Assembly: GCA_963383645.1 (NCBI GenBank) | Contig: OY726571.1 | Location: 75,375,860-75,439,859, forward strand | Source: Muscardinus avellanarius | Lineage: Eukaryota; Chordata; Mammalia; Rodentia; Gliridae | DNA: 64,000 bases | Direction of reading: 5' to 3' | In this document: positions 22,701-28,110 of the stretch, in pieces | Position numbering within the stretch: the stretch's first letter is position 1 | How the letters are laid out: every line of letters begins with the position of its first letter | Program-made: the position numbers and the translations under genes | The notes under the pieces: generated by a model | The model's database searches: none | What the model saw: the letters and a program-made list of their open reading frames with translations, nothing else | What the model was told of the DNA's origin: nothing

Positions 22701-24500
22701 ACCTTTTTTCCCCAAAGAGTTCAAGGTACTTTGTTTATAAGTTTACAAAAGTTATGCAAACTAGAGAAATAGCAGGGTATCCGGGCATACGGTCCGTTTT
22801 ATGTGAGAGGTCTCCTATCACAAAAGTTCCCTCCTTGAGCTTTTCCCCAAATGTGTTTTAAATGAATTTTTTGGAAAGCAGCAGAGTTTCCAGAGGAGTA
22901 TTTTCATGTTGAACAACATCGTTAGACGTCAAGCATACCCTCGCGTTACTGTTTTGTGGAGAAGCCTCTGGAGTTCTCGTAGCTCCCTTCCCCCCTGTGC
23001 CATCTCTCCCACACATGCCATGTGATGAAACTGGGAAGGCCTGAACTCAGCCGCTGGCGATGCCCCACAGGCGGGCACCGCGCTGAGTGTCCAAGTGAGG
23101 GACCGAGAAGCGCTGCTACCACAGTGAAGCAGTCCTGAAGGGAGAGCCGTGCGTTCTAACTCGAGTTGCACCTTATCCAAGTCCCTTCTTGAGCCTATTT
23201 CATAATTTTATTTGGACACAGGAGGTCCCAGATCCCACAAAATACTTTGTCACTCACTGGAGCACAGAACCATGGATCCACATGGCATACAGTTATGTGA
23301 AGACATTTGGAAGTGGTGAGGCTTACGATATCATTGCTGAAGAAATACAAGGGACTGTCTTTTTCGCTGGTGAGGTAAGTATGTTGATTCCAAACCCAAT
23401 TATATTGACTTTTTCCTTAAAGTGCTATTGCCCGGATAATAATCCAAGTCAAATACTGTTGAGTCTTAAGACTGCAAGTAGCAGAAGCCTTCTCAATACT
23501 GGGAGCGTATCTAAGACAGCCATTTTTAACTCCTCTGGCCATTTCTTCTGGACTTTCCTATCTTAAAATCATGTTTATGTCACCATGATCCTGCAGAGTC
23601 CCTGTGTACCCTTGTCTAAGTGCGGTCAGTTCACACTGGTCTCATGGTTTCTATCTGTGACTGTGTACATGGCGTTTGCTGCCGAGCAGGTGCTCATATC
23701 AGCTCTGAGGGGTTGCAGCAGGTGGAGTGTGCAGTCTGGTGAGGGGCTAATTGCTAGTCTTTATTGATTTAATTACTTTTTTTTTTTGTACTGGGCATTG
23801 AACCAGGGGCATTCTACCTCCGAGCTACAACCCAAGTCCTATTTTTTATTTTATTTTATTCTTTGGTACTGGGGTTCCTGGAAACCCTTCTACCTCTGGG
23901 CTACTCCCAGACACCTATTTTTTATATTTTTATTTGGAAACCGGGTCTCTTAAGCCAGTGAGGCTGGCTCCGAACCTGCGAAATCCTCCTGTCTCTGCCT
24001 CCCAAGCGCAGGGATGACAAGCGTGCACTACCACGCCCAGCTTCTTTATTTTGAAACAGAGCTTCACTAAGCAGCCGAGGCTGGCCCTGAACCTGTGATC
24101 CTCCTGCCTCAGCCTCCCAAGTACTGGGATTCTGGGAGTCTTTAAGCCAGTCCTGTTTGGGCTTTGCCACCCAGCTCCATGGGCTCGTGCCCCTAATGAC
24201 TGAGGTGTCTGACGGGTGCTTTGTGGAGTTGGTTTGCTTGTTGTCATCACCCCCACACCCACCATCCCAAATCCAAAGTGAATTGTTACCATCCTCCCAT
24301 CTGTAGTCATACTTTGTGTGCCTTATGTAGGGCGCACTGGAGAGTATACACTTGTTACCTCAGTATCACCTGGGTCCTAGGTGTATGATTTCAAGTTATG
24401 CATTTATTTTTTGCAGGCAACAAACAGACATTTTCCACAAACTGTTACAGGGGCATATTTGAGCGGTGTTCGAGAAGCAAGCAAGATTGCAGCCTTTTAA
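981..24500 (+). CDS. KDM1B: KDM1B (LSD2/AOF1) lysine-specific histone demethylase, 3' 14 coding exons, partial
   Basis: KDM1B is a nuclear FAD-dependent amine oxidase that removes mono- and dimethyl marks from H3K4; it acts in transcribed gene bodies and in setting maternal imprints in oocytes, with NPAC/GLYR1 as cofactor (family knowledge). Fourteen exons with GT-AG boundaries join without a frame break into 631 codons: end of CW zinc finger and linker, SWIRM domain, then the amine-oxidase domain with GAGSAG dinucleotide motif, RIGGR, and the FAD-site lysine at the last codon of exon 10 of this set (19320-19322). With the stop aligned to human residue 822, the first complete codon is residue 192 and that lysine is 661, as in the human enzyme. 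The N-terminal C4H2C2 finger and most of the CW finger lie left of the window. No damaging change is visible, so the gene looks functional. It converges on DEK. Confidence 0.97.
1335..1668 (+). mobile_element. MER2-like TcMar-Tigger DNA transposon
   Basis: Starts CAGTTGACTCTCCATATCC and ends near GATAACTACTG, with interior landmarks TTATTCCCTAAACAAT and CCTAGAGATGATTTAAAG. The order and length (about 330 bp) match the ancient non-autonomous MER2 family from memory of its consensus. It has no coding capacity. Confidence 0.75.
1727..1953 (+). repeat. B1-dID-type SINE, sense, with 13-bp target duplication
   Basis: Left B1-like half from GCCAGGCGTGGTGGCGCAC; right ID half with GTGTAGCTTGGAGGTAGAAT to AGTACCAC, then an AT-rich tail. 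ATTGGGGAAGCCT stands on both sides (1714-1726, 1954-1966), a perfect duplication from L1-type integration. Confidence 0.92.
2345..2700 (+). mobile_element. Old LINE-1 3' ORF2/UTR fragment
   Basis: ACAGTTTGGCAGTCTGCA, then GCCATTGAAATCATG and GAGAAAATGCTCATGATAT resemble the 3' end of mammalian-wide L1M elements. It is heavily decayed and has no open frame. Confidence 0.6.
2715..2932 (+). repeat. SINE, sense
   Basis: Full dimer from AGCCGGGCATGG to AGTACCGC followed by a run of about 21 A. The left half uses the TTTGCAGACAGCCTC version. Confidence 0.9.
3048..3275 (+). repeat. SINE, sense, with 14-bp target duplication
   Basis: Full dimer with the GGTTCAAAGCCAGCC box-B version. AAAGTGGAATAAGC repeats exactly at 3034-3047 and 3276-3289. 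Confidence 0.93.
3740..3922 (-). repeat. SINE, antisense, preceded by a short GT run
   Basis: TTGAACCCAGGCGCATTCTA then CTCCTGTCTCAGCCTCCTAA. A (TG)n run at about 3713-3728 and a G-run sit where the tail should be. Its 5' end lies about 65 bases before the 3986 exon. Confidence 0.85.
3986..4170 (+). CDS. KDM1B: KDM1B exon: SWIRM domain, first part
   Basis: Human-equivalent residues 262-323. It encodes [20 protein letters not shown] and on through [17 protein letters not shown], almost identical to the human protein. Acceptor CTGTCAG ends at 3985; donor GTAAGT starts at 4171 in phase 0. The SWIRM fold packs against the oxidase domain and helps bind the nucleosome. Confidence 0.97.
4240..4732 (-). 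mobile_element. Old LINE-1 3' fragment, antisense
   Basis: GCTGAATAATAATCCACTAT, GGATACTCAGATTGACTCC, GCCATTTAACTGGAGTGAGG and TTCATATACTTGTCAGCC follow the order of antisense L1M ORF2/3' sequence. The short + frame at 4310-4582 lies in it and is not a gene. Confidence 0.75.
4734..4802 (-). repeat. Solitary ID-type fragment, antisense
   Basis: GGGGACCAAAGATAGGGCCT to CCCTAGCCCC; the right-half unit without a B1 part. It lies 95 bases upstream of a KDM1B exon. Confidence 0.7.
4898..5074 (+). CDS. KDM1B: KDM1B exon: SWIRM domain, second part
   Basis: Human-equivalent residues 324-382: [20 protein letters not shown] through [13 protein letters not shown] to LLPKDYHS. The exon follows an AAATCCAG acceptor. 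The donor chosen is GTAGGT at 5075, because it gives DYHS then KSVIII in frame, against DYHN-KSVIII in human; the nearby GTGTAG and GTGACC would break the frame. Confidence 0.94.
5267..5341 (+). CDS. KDM1B: KDM1B exon: FAD-binding GxGxxG motif
   Basis: Twenty-five codons, human-equivalent residues 383-407. [19 protein letters not shown] is the beta-alpha-beta nucleotide-binding motif that holds the FAD ADP moiety. Human has Pro where this sequence has Ser (GAGSAG); LSD1 and many amine oxidases tolerate variation there. Acceptor CTTAAG, donor GTAAGA, both phase 0. Confidence 0.97.
5342..7485 (+). other. KDM1B: KDM1B intron with no SINE
   Basis: A 2.1-kb intron, unusual here because it holds no recognisable SINE. 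There is one short A-run near 6542. I see no exon, RNA gene or clear transposon in it. Confidence 0.6.
7486..7623 (+). CDS. KDM1B: KDM1B exon: FAD ribose-contact and GG motif
   Basis: Human-equivalent residues 408-453. It encodes [17 protein letters not shown] then [20 protein letters not shown]. The Glu of VLEA contacts the FAD ribose and RIGGR is the amine-oxidase GG motif. One difference is GRGPQ against human GRGAQ. Acceptor CTTCCTAG, donor GTGAGT, phase 0. Confidence 0.97.
7700..7785 (+). repeat. Monomeric ID SINE, sense
   Basis: GGTGTAGCTCAGTGGTACAA then CCCTGGGTTTGATTCC: a tRNA-like A box and B box, with no attached B1 half. Confidence 0.8.
8513..8684 (+). CDS. KDM1B: KDM1B exon: oxidase domain, substrate-binding lobe
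   Basis: Human-equivalent residues 454-511. [20 protein letters not shown] through [20 protein letters not shown] to PLG. The acceptor is a weak TTTTGAAG following a T-rich tract. Donor GTATGG follows 8684 in phase 1, and the split codon reads Gly where human has Glu. Confidence 0.94.
8926..9140 (+). repeat. SINE, sense
   Basis: Full dimer, GCCAGGTGTGGTGTGGTGCA to CCCCAGTACC. Short flanking TATCTAA on both sides suggests a 7-9 bp target duplication. Confidence 0.88.
9177..9296 (+). repeat. B1-like half-SINE, sense
   Basis: AGCCGGGTGTGTTGGCATAA to CAAAATAAAAAATAAGA; left half only. Confidence 0.8.
9300..9610. repeat. Fold-back pair of B1-like SINEs
   Basis: A sense left half (9300-9435) is followed by a SINE head (9438-9470) and then an antisense left half (9471-9610). 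The inner ends pair as AAATAAAAAGACT with AGTCTTTTTATTT, so the block can fold into a hairpin of roughly 135 bp arms. Confidence 0.85.
10320..10396 (+). repeat. Monomeric ID SINE, sense
   Basis: GATCTAGCTCAGTGGTAGAG then CCCTCGGTTCTGTCCC; tRNA-type boxes preserved. Confidence 0.8.
10479..10870. repeat. Inverted SINE pair around an alternating purine-pyrimidine repeat
   Basis: A decayed sense SINE (10479-10640) ends in a (CG)n/(CA)n tract at 10653-10719 (GCGCGCGCGC then about 24 CA units), followed by an antisense left half (10746-10870). The CG/CA tract is a Z-DNA-prone sequence. Confidence 0.88.
10871..12083 (+). other. KDM1B: Intronic sequence without a recognised element
   Basis: AT-rich up to about 11100, then mixed composition. 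Open frames occur on both strands, but none has splice context or familiar residues. Confidence 0.5.
12084..12300 (-). repeat. SINE, antisense
   Basis: T-run, CACTGGGGATGGAACCCAGG, and on to GTGCCACCACGCCCAGCT. It creates most of a spurious 215-codon minus-strand frame. Confidence 0.9.
12537..12664 (+). CDS. KDM1B: KDM1B exon: oxidase domain helical part
   Basis: Human-equivalent residues 511-553: [20 protein letters not shown] then [20 protein letters not shown]. Acceptor CCTTACAG; donor GTACCA, phase 0. It corresponds to the helical segment that in LSD1 carries the tower insertion; as in other LSD2 proteins no tower is present. Confidence 0.95.
13168..13353 (-). repeat. SINE, antisense
   Basis: CAGTACCCAGGGGCATTCTA to CACCACACCCGGCT, adjoining a short (TA)n at 13154-13168. 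Confidence 0.88.
13868..13999 (+). CDS. KDM1B: KDM1B exon: substrate channel segment
   Basis: Forty-four codons, human-equivalent residues 554-597: [20 protein letters not shown] then [17 protein letters not shown] to LKSP. Acceptor TTTTCCAG, donor GTGAGT, phase 0 at both ends. Confidence 0.97.
14272..14675 (+). repeat. Three SINE units in tandem, sense
   Basis: A left half (14272-14411), a dimer (14412-14590) and a lone ID unit (14612-14675) follow one another in the same direction, each opening in the A-rich tail of the one before. Confidence 0.82.
14909..15118 (-). repeat. SINE, antisense, next to an exon
   Basis: T-run, GGTATTGGGGATGGAACCCA to CACGCCCGGCT. Its end lies 45 bases from the exon starting at 15163, so it may overlap the branch-point area. 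Confidence 0.9.
15163..15237 (+). CDS. KDM1B: KDM1B exon: short FAD-domain strand exon
   Basis: Twenty-five codons, human-equivalent residues 598-622: [20 protein letters not shown] then YSAQK. Acceptor TTGAGCAG, donor GTGAGT. An antisense SINE ends only about 45 bases upstream, so it abuts this exon's branch-point region. Confidence 0.96.
15238..15851 (+). other. KDM1B: KDM1B intronic sequence, no recognised element
   Basis: Unique-looking sequence between the 15163-15237 exon and the next SINE; an A-run at about 15639-15650 is the only repeat seen. Confidence 0.5.
15852..16088 (-). repeat. SINE, antisense, target duplication TGAAAGTTCAG
   Basis: Long T-run then GGTACTGGGGGTGGAACCCA with the CCTCCGGGCTATATTCCC version. 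TGAAAGTTCAG occurs on both sides (15841-15851, 16089-16099). Confidence 0.92.
16622..16842 (-). repeat. Inner SINE 1, antisense, inside the host SINE
   Basis: T-rich tail, GTGGGTCTGGGGAAGGAACC to CACCACACCCGGCT. The host text AGAG..CCT.TTTCT is repeated on both sides (AGAGAGCCTATTTCT and AGAGACCCTGTTTCT), an aged target duplication. Confidence 0.87.
16877..17085 (+). repeat. Inner SINE 2, sense, inside the host SINE
   Basis: AGCTGGGCGTGGTGGCGCAC to the C-run and ACACAC near 17080. It sits in the A-rich link between the two halves of the host. Confidence 0.85.
17635..17860 (-). repeat. SINE, antisense
   Basis: About 22 T, then GTGGGTCTGAGGATGGAACC to CACCACACCCGGCT. Confidence 0.9.
17932..18051 (+). 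repeat. Internally deleted SINE, sense
   Basis: ACCAGATGTGGTGGTATGTG through GGAGGATGGCAGGTTC, then straight into GGAGGTAGAATGTCCC: the link between the halves and part of each are lost. Confidence 0.75.
18077..18310 (-). repeat. SINE, antisense
   Basis: Long T-run, GGTACTGACGGTGGAACCCA, TATTTGGAAATAGGGTC, to CACCACACCCAGCT. Confidence 0.9.
18311..19205 (+). other. KDM1B: KDM1B intronic sequence with short motif cluster
   Basis: No SINE. A cluster of CATTCTT/AAGAATC repeats lies at 18931-18990. Frames around 18600-18960 have no recognisable product. Confidence 0.5.
19206..19322 (+). CDS. KDM1B: KDM1B exon ending in the FAD-site lysine (K661 equivalent)
   Basis: Thirty-nine codons, human-equivalent residues 623-661: [20 protein letters not shown] then [16 protein letters not shown]. 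The final AAG (19320-19322) is the conserved lysine that, through a water molecule, contacts the flavin; changing it abolishes activity in LSD2 (literature). Acceptor CCCACAG, donor GTGGGC. Confidence 0.97.
19651..19877 (-). repeat. SINE, antisense, 16-17 bp target duplication
   Basis: (TG)n and G-run in place of a plain tail, then GGTGGAACCCAGGGGC to CACGCCCGGC. TTTAAAATCTCCTTTAG is found at 19634-19650 and again at 19877-19893. Confidence 0.93.
19908..20030 (+). repeat. B1-like half-SINE, sense
   Basis: GTAGCCAGGCGTGATGGTGC to AGCAAGACCCTGCA; no ID half follows. Confidence 0.8.
20266..20391 (+). CDS. KDM1B: KDM1B exon: oxidase domain core
   Basis: Forty-two codons, human-equivalent residues 662-703: [20 protein letters not shown] then [20 protein letters not shown] to PQ. 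Acceptor TTTCCAG, donor GTAGAA. The DFFG stretch is highly conserved in the family. Confidence 0.97.
20868..21093 (-). repeat. SINE, antisense, target duplication CTCTCAGTTCTTTTTT
   Basis: T-run, GGTACTGGGGATGGAACCCA to CCATGCCCGG. The flank CTCTCAGTTCTTTTTT is present at 20854-20869 and from 21092. Confidence 0.92.
21498..21620 (+). CDS. KDM1B: KDM1B exon: oxidase domain
   Basis: Forty-one codons, human-equivalent residues 704-744: [20 protein letters not shown] then [21 protein letters not shown]. Acceptor TCTCTAG, donor GTCAGC. KQQS replaces human KKHS at the start. Confidence 0.97.
21795..22095 (-). mobile_element. MLT1-type ERVL-MaLR LTR, antisense
   Basis: TTATTTTCTCACAGTCATTG, AGATCAAGGTGTCAGCAGGG, ATAGATGGCCATCCTCTGTC, GTCAGATTGGATTGGA and GGACTTCAGCATA occur in the order of an antisense MLT1 LTR. 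It is an ancient, decayed LTR with no internal coding part. Confidence 0.75.
22206..22409 (-). repeat. Diverged SINE, antisense
   Basis: GGATGGAACTCAGGGGCCCT to CACCTTGCCCAGC with GTTTGAAAACAGTATTTCAC; older than its neighbours. Confidence 0.82.
22443..22658 (-). repeat. SINE, antisense
   Basis: (ATT)n and G-run, CAGTACTGGGGATGGAACCC to CACCATGCCCGGCT. CAGAATT flanks on both sides. Confidence 0.88.
23222..23374 (+). CDS. KDM1B: KDM1B exon: C-terminal FAD-contact region
   Basis: Fifty-one codons, human-equivalent residues 745-795: [20 protein letters not shown] then [22 protein letters not shown]. The last residues lead into the G-E-A-T motif that touches the flavin. Acceptor GGACACAG, donor GTAAGT. 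KTFGSG replaces human KTGGSG. Confidence 0.97.
23775..24132 (-). repeat. Old antisense SINE interrupted by a younger one
   Basis: The host is split into 23775-23860 (ID part, GGGGCATTCTACCTCCGAGC) and 24043-24132 (B1 part). The insert lies between. Confidence 0.82.
23862..24042 (-). repeat. SINE of the deleted-B1, rearranged-ID lineage, antisense
   Basis: GGTACTGGGGTTCCTGGAAA, then GTCTCTTAAGCCAGTGAGGC, to CACTACCACGCCCAGCT. It carries both lineage changes described in the findings. Confidence 0.87.
24417..24500 (+). CDS. KDM1B: KDM1B terminal coding exon
   Basis: Twenty-seven codons plus TAA at 24498-24500: [27 protein letters not shown]. The acceptor is TTTTTTGCAG. The C-terminus matches the mammalian KDM1B end exactly, which fixes the residue numbering used for the other exons. 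Confidence 0.98.
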   Translation, partial: ATNRHFPQTVTGAYLSGVREASKIAAF

Positions 24501-26235
24501 ATAGAATTTGTCTGGATTCTGCTTTCTTCTGTACTCAGAATGGGAAAGTCTGAAACACATGTTAAACCTCAACGTTATAAGGGGGTTGTACTGCCTTGTA
24601 CAGCAAAATTGAAGAAATGAAAGTGCAGACCTACATTACCACTCTGAAAACACTGCCCCCAAATCCTTAAGAGCACTTATATTCAGCTGTATTTCCCAGA
24701 GGCCCAACTAATGCTAAGTCCTCTTGGCTTCCGGATAAGGCAGAACACAGCCTTAAAATGAGACCATGGACACGAGGCTTCCGCGGATGAGGCTCCCTTT
24801 GGGTCCCATGTTGTTTGGCTGGTCAAGTTTTATACATTGTAAAACCAAGTAAAACAAGCAGGAATCATTACCAAACCAGATAAAGCCATTTGTTTTTCCT
24901 GTGATAGTTTATATCAGTATCTTTGCCAATGAGCCTTAATACTTTTATATAGATCCAGTACTGAGCTTTACTTAAAATCTATCTTGATCTTTCTTTTTTG
25001 ATACATTAACTCTCCACTTGAAGGTGGAAAAGCTGGACTATTTTATACTGTACATATTTCTTCCCATTAGGTGAATTCAAAAGGAACTTGAATTTGGTCT
25101 TTTGTGGTAAATGGTATTTATATATGCGCTCATTGGCAAAACAGAAATCTCAATCCCTTGAACAATATAGGTATTACATCATTGGGAATGGAGTGTAAAA
25201 TGAGATCTGGATACTACACAGACTATGATGATTTTTCTTAAAGCCAAATTTGGGTGAGTAGCATACTTTCAAAGATCTTGTCAGGTCAGAATAATAAAAG
25301 CCTCCTGTCTTTTTATAACTAATTCACTAATTCTGTTTCTAGGATTTTTTTTTCCTCCAAAATTACTTAGTTTTCCACTGGCAGGTCCACTGGAAAATTT
25401 AGAAAAACTTTACCCTGGTATATATTATACATTTTATAAGCCATATCTTAAAAAGCCTATAAAGCATGGCAAACATTTTTACACTTACAGAACTTTGGTT
25501 TCAGGGTCTTCACGCCCATTTTGCCAAGAAACTTCAGTTTTCAGGTTAGAAATATGCTTTTGTTTTTAAGTCTTTGAATAATCCTTTGAATTGGTCTGCT
25601 TTTAAAAAGGAGCTAAAAATGCAGAGCTACTTCTCAAATTAGGCATTTTTGAAATTTTAAATTAGCCTGTAATTGGGAAGAGGAAGTTGTATGCAGGGGG
25701 CGTGCAGTGAACTTTACACATACACATGTACTCTCACCGCCAGAGTATGATATAAGCAAAAGAGACAGCCAAGAGCGTTATGTCTCAGAGTTAACACAAG
25801 AAAATGTTGATATTTAGGGTATTTGTTGAGACTCATTGGTACTGATTAGTAAGTGTTATGCTTTTAAGTGTTATGTAATAAAATGTTTAAATAGCATGTG
25901 TTAAGTGATAAATGCAAAACGTTTGAAATGGTTCACAGTAAATTATTACTTTAGTTTCTGGGCACTTAAAGCTTGTGCTGTGCTACAAGTAGAAAACCTT
26001 TATAGTAAATGTGTATTTAAAGCTTTTCCCCCATCTCAAATGACATACTTCATTTGATGTTTGCTCTTTAAGGAACTGTGGTACTTTTCAGTTTCGTTGA
26101 ATATGCCGTTCGGTGTTGTCTGAAGATTCTGTAGTTGAATAGCAGTGAATACACATGTTTACAGTGATTTAACTACAGATCATGAATAGTTGTGTAAAAC
26201 TGCTTAATAAAAACTAGATTTGTTTTTTCAAATAG
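24501..26235 (+). other. KDM1B: KDM1B 3' UTR (end inferred)
   Basis: About 1.7 kb from the stop to just past the last AATAAA. I find no SINE in it although most neighbouring introns carry one every 0.5-1 kb, which fits selection on a transcribed UTR. AATAAA hexamers occur at 25293-25298, 25877-25882 and 26206-26211, so several poly(A) sites are possible. Confidence 0.75.
26206..26211 (+). terminator. KDM1B: Distal KDM1B poly(A) signal
   Basis: Canonical AATAAA, followed within 20 bases by a T-rich element. It is the last + strand hexamer before the oppositely directed DEK signals, so cleavage near 26225-26240 is likely. Confidence 0.65.
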
Positions 26236-26461
26236 CCTTTGTGTATATGCTGTAGTGACAAACATACTTACGCCTGTAGAGAGTCATAAAACATGTTAAC
26301 CTTGTTACACACTACTGTGAAATCACTCCACATAGCTACTGCTCAACAAGCACTATAAATCAGATTATGGCTACTACTACTTAAACACTTTTATCATGGG
26401 GGAAATGACACATAAGCCTGTAATCAATAAATCAACTCCAAGAGGCTGAAAACACCATTGA

Positions 26462-26473
26462 TTTATTTTTATT
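26462..26473 (-). terminator. DEK: DEK poly(A) signals
   Basis: Read on the minus strand this is AATAAAAATAAA, two adjacent canonical hexamers. Cleavage about 15-25 bases beyond would put the DEK transcript end near 26440-26450, roughly 200 bp from the KDM1B end. Confidence 0.65.
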
Positions 26474-26774
26474 GACAAGGTTTGTGAGAACAGATTTGAA
26501 ATCAAAGGCCAATGTCTAGGCCACATTCAGCTGCTTATTCTATTTACTTGTATTTCATTATGCCTTTTCCTAATGTCCTGACTTTATCAAGAAGTTAAAC
26601 CTGTGAAAATACCTCTTAACACTCAACTTATCATTTTTATATATATATATATCTTTTCTATGATGCAAAAATCTTAAACACTCAAGTGGTAATCAAATGT
26701 CTAATTTTGTCATAGGCAGCATGTTTTAAACTAATTAAGACAAGTCAATTTAAAAGATGTTCAGTCTTAAATTC

Positions 26775-26950
26775 AGGAGTGGTCTGAGTGCAATGGCACA
26801 CGCCTCCATTTCCAGCTCCTCGGGAGGCTACGGCAGGAGGATCGCAAGTTTGAGGCCAGCCTGGGCAACTTAGCGAGACCCTGTCTCAAAAACGGTTTGG
26901 GAGACAGCTCAGTATCAGAGTGCCCTTAGGTTATAACCCCAAAACCACAC
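26775..26950 (+). repeat. Old SINE inside DEK 3' UTR, antisense to DEK
   Basis: B1-like left half with GGCACACGCC and CCTCGGGAGGCT, then a decayed ID part ending near 26950. It is more diverged than most copies here. Because it is antisense to DEK it gives the mRNA a SINE-complementary stretch. Confidence 0.8.
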
Positions 26951-28098
26951 AGGCAAGTCAGAGTGGCCCATATGTTGATCACCGAGAATCCGGATTGGCT
27001 AAAATTAAAACCGAAAAGCCCCGATTCCACATTAAATTTCTTGACTGTTACTTATTATCATTTTCGAGAAATACTTTGTCAGATATTGATTACATAATGC
27101 ATTATTCTCTGGCACTACACCTGGCACTTCTATCACAATTATGAAGGTGGCCAGGTTTCCTGTAAATATCAGCATTTTATATGGTTAAAAGCAGTTAATA
27201 AAAATCAGTCCACTATAAGCCAGGTGTGCTTGTTCCTAGTCCCACGCTTTCCCAAAGTTTTTGAAGCTTTGATGTGATTTTTGGTCTGTTCTTAGTATAA
27301 AATGTATCTATAGACGTCTGCAGAGTGCACACTAGTGAGTGATGACACTTGAAGGCAGCGCGGCACTGAGCTCCGTCAGCGTCCAACACCGAGCTTGCTC
27401 TGCTCTGCCACCCTTCTGGCTGAACACTGACGTTACAAGTGTAGGGATACCTACCTACCTGTGTTTAAAAATTGATCTGCACAAAAGAAATAAAAAACTT
27501 TATGTACAACAAATTGGTTTTTAAAAATACAAAAATAACATCTGTCACTTCTGTCATGCTGACAACTGGGCATATATACACATGCAAGAGGAAGTCCAAT
27601 CTCGTCTACTGGCCAGCTGTACGTGTGTAACATGATGAATACACTGCCACCGGGTTTTCAACCTGACAGAAGAGATGTGTATTCAAAATAGCTCATATGC
27701 TAAATACTGCATTACTGTGCATGTACTGTATAAATGCCAGTTGTAGTTATTTTCCTACTTGATTAAAAGTATGTCTTAAGCTAATATTAAGTGCACTAAA
27801 ACCCACGACAGTTTAGGAACCTATGACATTATATAAAGAAATCCAAATGTACAAAATACAGTTATAAAAGCAAGGAACAGTTACTGCCATGCAAGATTTA
27901 AACTAAAAACTGCATAGAAATGCAATTTAAAACAGCAAACACAAATTTATACAACACTCAAGATAAAAAGATCAGCAGTAAGTCCTATCAACACAATACT
28001 TAACAAGGACTTGGAAAAGAGAATACATTCTCTTGCTGGTATAATGGTAAAATCAGTTCAAATCTATGGGAACAAGTCATCTGTTTCTGTCCTCTGTC

Positions 28099-28110
28099 TC
28101 AAGAAATTAG
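28099..28110 (-). CDS. DEK: DEK terminal exon coding part (Leu-Ile-Ser-stop)
   Basis: Only three codons and a TGA are coding in the last exon, which is otherwise 3' UTR. The acceptor is CATTACAG read on the minus strand. The preceding exon ends in VKE, so the join gives the exact mammalian C-terminus VKELIS. It is too short to be found by ORF searches. Confidence 0.95.
   Translation of the reverse strand, partial: LIS

Larger units (their letters stand above)
26440..28098 (-). other. DEK: DEK 3' UTR (end inferred)
   Basis: About 1.65 kb after the TGA at 28099-28101. It is AT-rich and, apart from one old SINE at about 26775-26950, free of recognisable repeats. Short open frames inside it have no support as genes. 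Confidence 0.7.
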
